Part shown: positions 45,115 to 52,934 of the stretch, piece by piece
Position numbering within the stretch: the stretch's first letter is position 1
Layout of the letters: every line of letters starts with the position of its first letter
NCBI RefSeq assembly: GCF_017742215.1
Contig: NZ_JAGHKP010000004.1
Coordinates: forward strand, 496,001-560,000
DNA from: Chitinophaga chungangae
GTDB lineage: Bacteria; Bacteroidota; Bacteroidia; Chitinophagales; Chitinophagaceae
Direction of reading: 5' to 3'
DNA length: 64,000 nt
Notes under the pieces: model-generated
The model's database searches: none
What the model saw: only the letters and a program-made list of their open reading frames with translations
What the model was told of the DNA's origin: nothing
Made by a program: the position numbers and the translations under genes

Positions 45115-45600
45115 TTTCGCGTCCGTTGCGCTGGGGAAAATACCTTCCACCAGCCTGAAAAGGATCTCACGGAGCTGTTCCGCATCCTGTTCGCCGATAA
45201 TATTCGTATAAAATGCGGTGATCTCCTGTACCGCGCCCGATACGTCGATCACGAGCTGCTTGCCTTTGTCGCTGAGGAAAATGACGGTGGCGCGGTTGTC
45301 TGTCTCGTGTTTACGGGTATAAATAAACCCCATGGCCTCCAGGTTTTTTACCACCTTGCTCATGGCCTGTTTCGTAATGCGGGCCTTTTTAGCCAGCTCG
45401 TTATTAATGGTGCCCTGGGGTGAAATATTCACCAGCAACACCATATCTCCTATTTTAAAGTCTTTATAACCAGTTTGTTGTAAATATTCGGTAATGCGCG
45501 CGTCAAAGTCCTTTTTGACGATGCTGATCAGTTTCACGAGCAGCCGGGGCCTGCGGGCCACGATCTCTTCCAGCTTTTTGTCTAATTCAGTTGTAGTCAT
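45070..45600 (-). CDS. MarR family transcriptional regulator
   Basis: A 176-residue repressor. ATG 45600 is taken as start; upstream sequence in frame is poor. The winged helix (about 45-140) shows INNELAKKARITKQAMSKVVKNLEAMGFIYTRKHETDNRATVI in pieces, the standard MarR recognition helix and wing (D-x-R at the wing: ETDNRA). It is divergent from the efflux operon at 45765 and two palindromes lie in the 164-base gap, so it probably represses that operon and itself and is released by a small drug-like ligand. Its 3' end overlaps the CHAT gene by 45 bases, convergently. Confidence 0.92.
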   Translation of the reverse strand: MTTTELDKKLEEIVARRPRLLVKLISIVKKDFDARITEYLQQTGYKDFKIGDMVLLVNISPQGTINNELAKKARITKQAMSKVVKNLEAMGFIYTRKHETDNRATVIFLSDKGKQLVIDVSGAVQEITAFYTNIIGEQDAEQLREILFRLVEGIFPSATDAKSSSSAPQEHNSGDQ

Positions 45601-45687
45601 ATCTATACGCTGTTTTGGTACAGTGTATCCTAAAATACCCCTTTTTGTCACTTTAAAGTTAATATTTTTTTCTGAATAGTCAACCTA

Positions 45688-45719
45688 TTTGTCTATTTGG
45701 TAAACTTGGTTTACTTTTG
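45688..45719 (+). promoter_or_regulatory. Efflux operon promoter with inverted repeat between the boxes
   Basis: TTTG at 45688-45691, a 20-base gap and TACTTTTG (TAnnTTTG) at 45712-45719 fit the Bacteroidota -33/-7 promoter. GTAAAC-TTG-GTTTAC (45700-45714), a perfect inverted repeat, lies across the gap and the -7 box, suited to a repressor. Confidence 0.65.
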
Positions 45720-45723
45720 CGTC

Positions 45724-45741
45724 GGTATTTTGAAAAATACC
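45724..45741 (+). promoter_or_regulatory. Probable MarR operator
   Basis: GGTATTTTGAAAAATACC is a palindrome with 8-bp arms, at the expected transcription start of the efflux operon. Its right half is part of AAAATACCCCTTTT (45734-45747), which recurs as a direct copy at 45632-45645 near the marR start. Confidence 0.65.
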
Positions 45742-45764
45742 CCTTTTATAAAACACACATTACA

Positions 45765-46808
45765 ATGGAAACAGCAAATGCGAACCCCCGTAGGGGTAAA
45801 TTAGTCGTGCGCCTTATCTTCATCGGCATTCTCGTAGCCGGGGCCATTTTCGGGGTGAAACAATGGTTGTATGCCCGCCACCACGAAACGACAGACAACG
45901 CACAGGTAGAAGGCCATGCCGCTCCCGTTATAGCCAGGGTAGCCGGTTATGTAAAAAGCCTCAATGTTCAGGATTATGGTAACGTAAAAAAAGGCGATTC
46001 GCTGCTGGTGATCGACGATGAGGAATACCGCATCGCGTTGCAGCAGGCTGAAGCCGATTATCAGCAGGCAGTGGCCGACCTGGCAACCGCGCGGGCCAGC
46101 CAGGCGAACGCTTCCGCTTCCATCAGGGTCGCAGATGCGAATGCGCAGGTAGCTTTGGTAAGGAAACAAAAATCCGAAGCAGACCTTCGCCGCGACCAGG
46201 CGCTGTTTAACGACCAGGCCATCACCAACCGCCAGCTGGACGATACCAAAGCCGCCAACCTCACCAACGACAAACAATACCAGGCCGCCCAGGACAACAT
46301 CGCCCTCGCCCGTTCTTCCGTACAGGTAGCCGCCGCGAAGATCGCGCAGGCGGAAGCGGTGGTAGCCAGCCGCAAGGCAGCCGTGGAACAAATGAAGCTC
46401 AAGCTCGGCTATACCAACATCACCGCGAACATCACCGGCCGTATCGGTAAAAAGAACATCGAGCCGGGACAGTTTGTGCAAGCGGGTCAAAGCCTCTTCA
46501 CCATCGTGGACGAAAACGGTTTTTACATCATCGCGAACTTTAAAGAAACCCAGCTGGCTCATATAAAAGTAGGCCAGGAAGCGGAAATTGAAGTGGACGG
46601 TTACGACGGCCTGAAACTGACAGGCCATGTTGCCGCCATCTCCCGCGCCACCGGCGCTAAATTCTCCCTGCTGCCCCCGGATAATGCGACGGGCAACTTC
46701 GTGAAGATCGTTCAGCGCGTGCCGGTAAAGATCCTGATTAATAATGCAGACCAATATCTCGACAAGCTGCGTGCTGGCCTGAGCGTAGAAGTGGCCTTAA
46801 AATACTAA
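45765..46808 (+). CDS. emrA: HlyD/EmrA-type membrane fusion protein of a drug efflux pump
   Basis: A 347-residue periplasmic adaptor. ATG 45765 gives a 15-residue basic cytoplasmic tail and one membrane helix (about 17-37). The lipoyl half-motif (VEGHAAPVIARVAGYVKSLNV in two pieces) and a long coiled-coil hairpin (about 95-205, Ala/Gln-rich) follow, then the second lipoyl/beta-barrel part (GRIGKKNIEPGQFVQAGQSL). It links the inner-membrane DHA2 transporter to the TolC-type channel; all three genes are consecutive. Three bases separate it from the transporter gene. Regulation by the divergent MarR is likely. Confidence 0.93.
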   Translation: METANANPRRGKLVVRLIFIGILVAGAIFGVKQWLYARHHETTDNAQVEGHAAPVIARVAGYVKSLNVQDYGNVKKGDSLLVIDDEEYRIALQQAEADYQQAVADLATARASQANASASIRVADANAQVALVRKQKSEADLRRDQALFNDQAITNRQLDDTKAANLTNDKQYQAAQDNIALARSSVQVAAAKIAQAEAVVASRKAAVEQMKLKLGYTNITANITGRIGKKNIEPGQFVQAGQSLFTIVDENGFYIIANFKETQLAHIKVGQEAEIEVDGYDGLKLTGHVAAISRATGAKFSLLPPDNATGNFVKIVQRVPVKILINNADQYLDKLRAGLSVEVALKY

Positions 46809-46811
46809 CGT

Positions 46812-48407
46812 ATGTCCCTTCCGTCACTTTCACCCAAACCGAAAGGATTTGCCAAGTGGATCATTGTAGCCACGGTGATTTCGGCTACCATGCTGGAACT
46901 GATAGACACCACGATCGTAAACGTGGCGCTGTCGGACATCAGCGGGAACCTCGGGGCTACCATCGAAGACGCATCCTGGGTCGTTACGGCTTATGCGATC
47001 GCCAACGTGATCGTGATCCCGATGACCGGATTCCTCGCATCTTATTTCGGCAGGAAAAATTACTACCTGGCATCCATTCTCATATTTACATTTTCCTCTT
47101 ACATGTGCGGCAATGCCGGAGGGCTCTGGGAGCTGGTCATGTGGAGGTTCATCCAGGGCGTTGGCGGTGGTGCGTTATTGTCCACCTCCCAGTCCATACT
47201 TTTCGATACGTTCGAGATTTCGGAAAGACCGACCGCATCCGCCATCTTTGGCCTGGGCGTCATCATCGGCCCCACTATCGGCCCTACGCTCGGTGGTGTG
47301 ATCGTCGATAACGCGCACTGGAGCCTGATCTTCGACATCAACATCCCGGTCGGCATTATCGCCGCTTTCCTGGTATATAATTATATCGAAAAACAACCGC
47401 ACGAATACAACATCAACCGAAAGGCCATCAAGATCGATTACATCGGCATCCTGTTGCTGATCGTGTGGGTGGGCAGCCTGCAGTACATTCTCGAAAGAGG
47501 GCAAACGGAAGACTGGTTTGCCGCGAAACACATCGTGGTGTTGACGATTGCTGCGGTGGCAGCTTTTGTATTGTTCATCTGGTGGGAATTAAAAACGGAT
47601 TCGCCGGCGGTGAACCTGGGCGTGCTCAGGAACCGGACGCTGGCCATCACTACTTTGCTCACATTTATCATGGGGATGGGCATGTATTGTTCGATGTTCG
47701 TATACCCCGTGTGGATGCAGCGCGTAATGGGCTTTACGCCTACGCTGACGGGCGAATCGCTTTTCCCCGGCGCCATTGTGGCGGCCATCATGATGCCTAT
47801 CGTGGGCAAGCAGATCCAGCGGGGCGTGCCGCCGAAATACCTGATCACGGCCGGTTTCTTTTTCTTCGCCATCTTCTGTTTCTGGATGTCCGGCGCGAGC
47901 GCGGAAGCGGGCGTGATGTTCTTTTTCTTCCCGCTGCTGTTGCGCGGTTTCGGCGCGGCCATGCTGAGCGTGCCGCTGACCAACCAGGCCGTTTCGGGCC
48001 TCACGCCGCAGCAGATGCCGCAGGGTATCGCCATCAATAACATGCTTCGCCAGTTGGGCGGTTCGTTCGGCATTGCGTTCATGAACACGTACGTAGCCAG
48101 GCAATACAGCATGCACCGCCTCCAGATGGTGAATTACGTGACCCCGGAAAATCCCGTGGCCATGGAACGGATCGAGCAGCTGAGCGGGGGACTGGTCGCC
48201 AAAGGCGTGAACGCCCTGCAGGCGCACGGCGTGGCGATGAATATCATGGACGGCATCGTGACCAAACAGGCATATGTGCTCACTTACCTGGACGCATTCC
48301 GCATCGTGGGCATCTTTTTCATATGCGTGCTGCCGTTGATGCTGTTCGTAAAGAAACGTAACGTAGGCGCCGCCGCCATGAAAGAAGCGGTTGACCATGC
48401 GCACTAA
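46812..48407 (+). CDS. emrB: DHA2 family MFS drug:proton antiporter (EmrB type)
   Basis: A 531-residue inner-membrane transporter with about 14 hydrophobic helices, the DHA2 hallmark. The first helix carries LIDTTIVNVAL, the DHA2 motif D1 (LDxTxVNVALP), and GFLASYFGRKNYY is the loop 2-3 motif A. Together with HlyD and TolC homologues it would extrude drugs or metabolic by-products across both membranes. It is cut from the adaptor by three bases, so coupled. Substrate unknown. Confidence 0.93.
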   Translation: MSLPSLSPKPKGFAKWIIVATVISATMLELIDTTIVNVALSDISGNLGATIEDASWVVTAYAIANVIVIPMTGFLASYFGRKNYYLASILIFTFSSYMCGNAGGLWELVMWRFIQGVGGGALLSTSQSILFDTFEISERPTASAIFGLGVIIGPTIGPTLGGVIVDNAHWSLIFDINIPVGIIAAFLVYNYIEKQPHEYNINRKAIKIDYIGILLLIVWVGSLQYILERGQTEDWFAAKHIVVLTIAAVAAFVLFIWWELKTDSPAVNLGVLRNRTLAITTLLTFIMGMGMYCSMFVYPVWMQRVMGFTPTLTGESLFPGAIVAAIMMPIVGKQIQRGVPPKYLITAGFFFFAIFCFWMSGASAEAGVMFFFFPLLLRGFGAAMLSVPLTNQAVSGLTPQQMPQGIAINNMLRQLGGSFGIAFMNTYVARQYSMHRLQMVNYVTPENPVAMERIEQLSGGLVAKGVNALQAHGVAMNIMDGIVTKQAYVLTYLDAFRIVGIFFICVLPLMLFVKKRNVGAAAMKEAVDHAH

Positions 48408-48428
48408 TTCATAAAATAATGACCAAAG

Positions 48429-49700
48429 ATGAAAAAGTTATTCTTCATAATACTGACCATTGCCACCGTAAAAGCTTCCGCGCAACAGGCGCCGGACGAT
48501 CTGAAGGCGCTGGTCAAACATTCATTCGATCACTTCTCCGAACTGAAGGCGATGGAAACGCAGGCAAAGATCGCCGCGGATAAAACCACGCTGGCCAAAG
48601 CCAACCGCCTGCCCGAAGTGAATGGCGTAGCCAGTTACATGCATGCCTATCCCGTTCCGAAGATCGCATTGCCCGGCAGCGACTTCCTGTTTCAGCCCGT
48701 ACCGTCGGAAAACGTGAACGCGGGCGTGGAAGCGCGCCAGTTGCTGCTGGACTTCGGTAAATCAGGCAGCCAGATCAAACAAAGCCAGGCGGAAGCCAGC
48801 CTGCTGAACATGCAGACCGCCGAAACCCGCGAAAAACTGGCCTACCAGGTAGCGGGCGTGTATCTCGCTATTTCTTTCCTGCAAGACAATATCGCCGTGC
48901 AAGACGCGAACATCAAGTTGCTGGAAGACACCGAAACGATGGTGGAAAACAAACTCAAACACGGCGACGCGATCGACCTCGACCTGCTGAACACCCGCGT
49001 GAAACTGGAAACGTACCGCAACCGGAAAGTGGATTACCAGAACTCGCTGCAAAAACAGCTGGCGACGCTGGAATACCTTACCGGCGAGCCTTTGAAAGAT
49101 TCCATCCACAGCGCTTTCACCTGGCCCACGCCTTCGCTCGAGGCAAGTTTTGAAGGCAACTCCGCCGTAAAAACCGCTCTCGAAAAAGAAAAAGTAGCGG
49201 AAACCGGTGTGGAACTGGCGAAAAGTCAATACAAACCTTCTTTGTTCGCACAGGCCGGCACCGGTTATAAAAACGGTTTCCTGCCGGATGTGACCACGCC
49301 GAAATTCAATTACAACGCCGGCGTAAGCCTTTCCGTTCCCATATTCCACGGCAAAAAACTGCGCACGCAGGAACATATGGCCGCTACCGAAGTGGAAGTG
49401 GCCAAATGGAACACGCAGGGCATCAAAGACAATATCCGGAAAGAAGTCGCGCAGCAACAGGCAGACATTGCGGCCAGCCGCGAAAGGCTGGAAACAGCCG
49501 AAACGCTGCTGCAGCAGGCCAACAGGGCGCTTACGCTCGCGCAGAGCCGTTACAGGAACGGCGTGATCACTTACCTCGACCTGCAAAACGCGCAAACTTC
49601 CCTGCTCGAAGCGGAGATCTCCAAGATCCAATACCAGTACCAGCTTTCCGTAAGCAGCCTGGCATTGTTACAATTGAACGGAAATGAATTCTGGAAATAA
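48429..49700 (+). CDS. tolC: TolC family outer-membrane efflux channel
   Basis: A 423-residue exported OEP protein, signal peptide ending ASAQQ. Two repeated coiled-coil halves are visible, the first around residues 30-210 (LETYRNRKVDYQNSLQKQLATLEYLTGEPL split) and the second around 240-420 (RYRNGVITYLDLQNAQTSLLEAE split). The Ala-x-x-x-Asn-rich helices are typical of TolC. Last gene of the efflux operon, 21 bases after the MFS gene, and followed by a bidirectional terminator. Confidence 0.92.
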   Translation: MKKLFFIILTIATVKASAQQAPDDLKALVKHSFDHFSELKAMETQAKIAADKTTLAKANRLPEVNGVASYMHAYPVPKIALPGSDFLFQPVPSENVNAGVEARQLLLDFGKSGSQIKQSQAEASLLNMQTAETREKLAYQVAGVYLAISFLQDNIAVQDANIKLLEDTETMVENKLKHGDAIDLDLLNTRVKLETYRNRKVDYQNSLQKQLATLEYLTGEPLKDSIHSAFTWPTPSLEASFEGNSAVKTALEKEKVAETGVELAKSQYKPSLFAQAGTGYKNGFLPDVTTPKFNYNAGVSLSVPIFHGKKLRTQEHMAATEVEVAKWNTQGIKDNIRKEVAQQQADIAASRERLETAETLLQQANRALTLAQSRYRNGVITYLDLQNAQTSLLEAEISKIQYQYQLSVSSLALLQLNGNEFWK

Positions 49701-49761
49701 TGATAAAGACAATTACGGACGGAATGTCCGTAGTTTTGTTTTCGTAGTGTGTGTTTAAAAA

Positions 49762-49796
49762 AAGCCCGGTCCTTCGTGGACCGGGCTTACTTTTTT
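49762..49796. terminator. Bidirectional terminator between tolC and uxuA
   Basis: AAGCCCGGTCC (49762-49772) and GGACCGGGCTT (49778-49788) form a perfect 11-bp stem with a 5-base loop; T (49791-49796) follows on the plus strand, and A (49757-49763) gives a T run on the minus strand. It serves both convergent units. Confidence 0.9.
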
Positions 49797-49814
49797 ATGC
49801 GAAGCGCGTTGTTA

Positions 49815-50981
49815 TCATGATTTTCCCGCGATGCCCATTTCGAGGCCTCTCAGCTCCGCAAGGCCTCTCAGCCTGCCGATGGCGCTGTAGCCGGGATTGG
49901 TCTTTTTGCTAAGGTCGTCCAGCATCTGGTGGCCGTGATCGGGGCGCATCGGGATAGATACGTTCCTTCTTTTCATTACCGCCAGGATATTTTTCACCAC
50001 GCCGTACATGTCTACATCGCCTTCGAGATGATTGGCTTCGTAGAAGTTGCCGAGCGCGTCGCGTTTGGTGGCGCGCAGGTGAATGAAATGGATATGATCG
50101 CCGAGGCGGTCTACCATGCCGGGCAGGTCGTTGTCTTCACGCACGCCGTAAGAGCCGGTGCAGAAACAAAGGCCGTTGGCGGCGGAAGGCGCGGTGGCGA
50201 GCAGTTCTTTCGCGTCCTGCTCGGTGCTTACCACGCGGGGAAGGCCGAGGATGGGGAACGGGGGATCGTCTGGGTGAATGGCAAGTTTGATGCCCACTTC
50301 TTCAGCCACGGGCACGATCTGCTGGAGGAAATAGAACAGGTGCAGTTTGAGTTTGATCGCGTCTACGTCTTTGTATTTGTCGAGTGCGCCCTGGAACTGC
50401 TCCAGCGTAAAACTTTCTTCGGAACCGGGAAGGCCCGCGATGATGTTGCGTTGCAGCAATGCTTTTTCGTCGTCGGACATGCTGTCGAACTGTTCTTTCG
50501 CGCGGGAGATCTCTTCCTGCGAATAATCGTTTTCAGCGCCGGGGCGTTGCAGCATAAACAAGTCGAAGGCCATGAACTGCGCCTTGTCGAAACGAAGGGC
50601 TTTGGAGCCGTCTTCCACGGTATAGGCGAGGTCTGTACGCGTCCAGTCCAGCACGGGCATGAAGTTGTACGTCACTATATTAATGCCGCAGGCCGCGAGG
50701 TTGCGGAGGCTTTGCTGGTAATTTTTGATGTATTCCTTGAACCGGCCGGTTTGTGTTTTGATATCTTCATGCACCGGCACGCTTTCTACCACGGACCATT
50801 TCAGCCCTGCGGCCTCGATTTCCTGTTTGCGCTGGAGGATCTCTTCTTTGCTCCATACAACGCCGTTCGGAACGTGGTGCAATGCAGTAACGATCCCTGT
50901 GGCGCCGGCCTGCCGGATGTCTGAAAGGCTTACGGGGTCTTTGGGCCCGAACCACCGCCAGGTCTGTTCCATTCTCAACAT
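49815..50981 (-). CDS. uxuA: Mannonate dehydratase
   Basis: A 388-residue cytoplasmic enzyme that dehydrates D-mannonate to 2-keto-3-deoxygluconate in hexuronate breakdown. MEQTWRWFGPKDPVSLSDIRQ and the TGIVTALHH segment are typical of UxuA. Metal-ligand candidates include the His in CFCTGSYG-preceding and HFIHLRATKR (His-x-x-x-His region), and PMRPDHGHQMLDD carries the active-site Asp/His. Either ATG 50981 or 50972 could start it. It lies upstream of the shared terminator and 72 bases downstream of the glycerate kinase gene. UxuA may consume glucuronate released by the lyase at 36 kb. Confidence 0.95.
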   Translation of the reverse strand: MLRMEQTWRWFGPKDPVSLSDIRQAGATGIVTALHHVPNGVVWSKEEILQRKQEIEAAGLKWSVVESVPVHEDIKTQTGRFKEYIKNYQQSLRNLAACGINIVTYNFMPVLDWTRTDLAYTVEDGSKALRFDKAQFMAFDLFMLQRPGAENDYSQEEISRAKEQFDSMSDDEKALLQRNIIAGLPGSEESFTLEQFQGALDKYKDVDAIKLKLHLFYFLQQIVPVAEEVGIKLAIHPDDPPFPILGLPRVVSTEQDAKELLATAPSAANGLCFCTGSYGVREDNDLPGMVDRLGDHIHFIHLRATKRDALGNFYEANHLEGDVDMYGVVKNILAVMKRRNVSIPMRPDHGHQMLDDLSKKTNPGYSAIGRLRGLAELRGLEMGIAGKS

Positions 50982-51053
50982 ACGCTGATTGTTTTTTTAA
51001 AGTTTCCCAAAAATAGAATCAAAAAGGAGATATGCAAATAATCGGCAAGAAAA

Positions 51054-52316
51054 TCAGGGTTTTTGCAGCAATAGCACCATCACGTCCATCACATTGGTGC
51101 CGGTATGCCCGGTTTTGACATGCGTACCCGTTTTATCGAAAAAATGCCAGCTGTCGTTCTGCTCCAGGAATGGCCGCGGGTCGGGCGCGCCGGCCAGCGC
51201 GGCTGCATTGATCACGGCGCCGGCCGCGTCTGTAGGGCCGTCTATGCCGTCTGTGCCGGCTGAGAGGAAAGTGATGTGCGGCGCGTTTTGCAGCAGCAGG
51301 CCGGTTGCCAGCGCAAGTTCCTGGTTGCGGCCGCCGAGGCCGTTGCCGGTCACTTTTACGGTGGTTTCGCCGCCGGCCAGCAGGCAGGCGGGATAAGGGC
51401 CTTCGTATTGCAGGGCCAGTTCCGCCAGCGATACGGCCAGTTCCCTGGCTTCGCCGGTGGCGGCGCCGGTGAGCACGCGGGTGTGGTAACCCATCGCCTC
51501 TGCCTTTTCCGCCGCGGCTTCCAGCGCGATCCGGTTGCTGGCTGCGATTACATGGCGGGCGTGTAGCAGTTCGCCCGGCTTGGCCGTTTCGGGCGTAATG
51601 CCGGCGATGCCGTTCTGGATATGTTGAAGTATGCCTTCGGGAAGACTGGCTGCAAGGCCATATTTTTCCAGTACGATCCATGCTTCCGTGAAAGTGGAAG
51701 GATCGGGCACCGTAGGGCCGGAGCCGATCACGGCGGGGTCGTCGCCGGGCACGTCTGACAGGATGATGGTGAACACATCGGCAGGTTGCAGCGCCCGGGC
51801 CAGCTGGCCGCCTTTGATCGTGGAAAGGTGTTTTCGCACCGTGTTCATCTCTTTGATATCCGCGCCGCATTTCAGCAACGCATTGAATAATTCCTGCAGT
51901 TCCTCCATGGTGGCGCCTTCCGGCACATCGGCCAGCAGGGAGGAAGCGCCTCCCGACAAAAGGAATATCACCAGGTCGCCGGGCTGCATGGCAGACGAGA
52001 GGTTCAGCATGGCCGTGCCCGCGATCACGCTGTTGAGATCGGGAACGGGGTGCGCCGCGGTAATGACTGTGGTTTTTTCCAGCGTGTAGCCGGGAAGGTG
52101 ATTGGTGACCACCAGCCCCTGTGCGATGCTGCCGCCCAGCACCTGTTCGGCCTCATACGCCATGGAAGCGGCGGCTTTGCCCGCTCCCAGCAGGAATACC
52201 CGCGAAGCGCCGGCAGTGTCTATGCCCGCCAGCGCCTTGCGCATGAATTGCTGCGGCTGTACCGCGGCCACGGCATGTTCGAAGATAACAACGGCCTGTT
52301 GCAGAACGTTTTCCAT
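51054..52316 (-). CDS. Glycerate 2-kinase (MOFRL/DUF4147 family)
   Basis: A 420-residue cytoplasmic kinase that makes 2-phosphoglycerate from glycerate. VFLLGAGKAAASMA and LLSGGASSLLADVP are the nucleotide and substrate loops, and the C-terminal MOFRL part has GGRNQELALA and SAGTDGIDGPTDAAGA, all hallmarks. Such proteins are often misnamed hydroxypyruvate reductase. ATG 52316 overlaps the previous stop by one base (TGATG), so it is translationally coupled to the small secreted protein gene; this pairing with a cytosolic enzyme is unexpected. The start at 52319 is TTG and less likely. Confidence 0.92.
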   Translation of the reverse strand: MENVLQQAVVIFEHAVAAVQPQQFMRKALAGIDTAGASRVFLLGAGKAAASMAYEAEQVLGGSIAQGLVVTNHLPGYTLEKTTVITAAHPVPDLNSVIAGTAMLNLSSAMQPGDLVIFLLSGGASSLLADVPEGATMEELQELFNALLKCGADIKEMNTVRKHLSTIKGGQLARALQPADVFTIILSDVPGDDPAVIGSGPTVPDPSTFTEAWIVLEKYGLAASLPEGILQHIQNGIAGITPETAKPGELLHARHVIAASNRIALEAAAEKAEAMGYHTRVLTGAATGEARELAVSLAELALQYEGPYPACLLAGGETTVKVTGNGLGGRNQELALATGLLLQNAPHITFLSAGTDGIDGPTDAAGAVINAAALAGAPDPRPFLEQNDSWHFFDKTGTHVKTGHTGTNVMDVMVLLLQKP

Positions 52317-52738
52317 CAATGGTCCGCTTTTCTGGCCTGCCTTTTATCCTGCTTGCGGTCCATCTTCGCTTCCAGCGACGCCTTTTTCGTCATTTCCCAA
52401 TCGTTCCATTTTTTGTACTGGGCCGAAGTAAGCACGGATTTGAAACGGTTGTTGCGCTCGGCGTCCAGTTGCTGGTACACCTGCATGCGCTGGCGCGAAG
52501 TAAGCGTGGTATTCTGGCGGGCGGCGTCGCGCCGTTTGGTGATGTCTTCGTTGATATCGTAGATCTTTTTATGCTGGTCTTTGCTCAGGTTCAGTTCCCG
52601 GTACAGCTTGTCGCTCAGCTTGTCCGCCTTGCCGGCCGCATTCCAGCGTTCTTTTTTGGTCTTCATGCTGTCTTGCGCGTAAGCCGTGCCGATGGCGAAA
52701 ATGAACAGCAAAAGAAGGCTCCATGTCTTATTTTTCAT
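52316..52738 (-). CDS. Small secreted helical protein, LTxxQ/Spy-like
   Basis: A 140-residue exported protein, signal peptide ending GTAYAQ, then a highly charged, Lys-rich all-helical body. NLSKDQHKKIYDIN and LTSAQYKKWND resemble the LTxxQ repeats of Spy/CpxP chaperones, but this is only a resemblance. It may act as a periplasmic chaperone or stress protein. It starts about 196 bases before the divergent amidohydrolase and shares an overlap with glycerate kinase. Confidence 0.6.
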   Translation of the reverse strand: MKNKTWSLLLLFIFAIGTAYAQDSMKTKKERWNAAGKADKLSDKLYRELNLSKDQHKKIYDINEDITKRRDAARQNTTLTSRQRMQVYQQLDAERNNRFKSVLTSAQYKKWNDWEMTKKASLEAKMDRKQDKRQARKADH

Positions 52739-52934
52739 AGCTATGAATTCTCAGTTTTTTCTGCAAGTATTATACCGCTCGTAAAATTTATACTAAAATA
52801 GTACGATATGCGGTCAATCATTTGTTAAATTTAGCACTTGTAGCTGTATTGTCACCGTATGCCGGAAAACCAAAGTCTAAACCTGTACCGGCGGGCGTAT
52901 TATCAGCCTTCATCTAAATTCTAAAAGCAAACCA

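Noticed and set aside
47589..48404. Minus-strand 271-codon frame under the MFS transporter gene
   Set aside because: Antisense shadow rich in His and Arg; no motifs.
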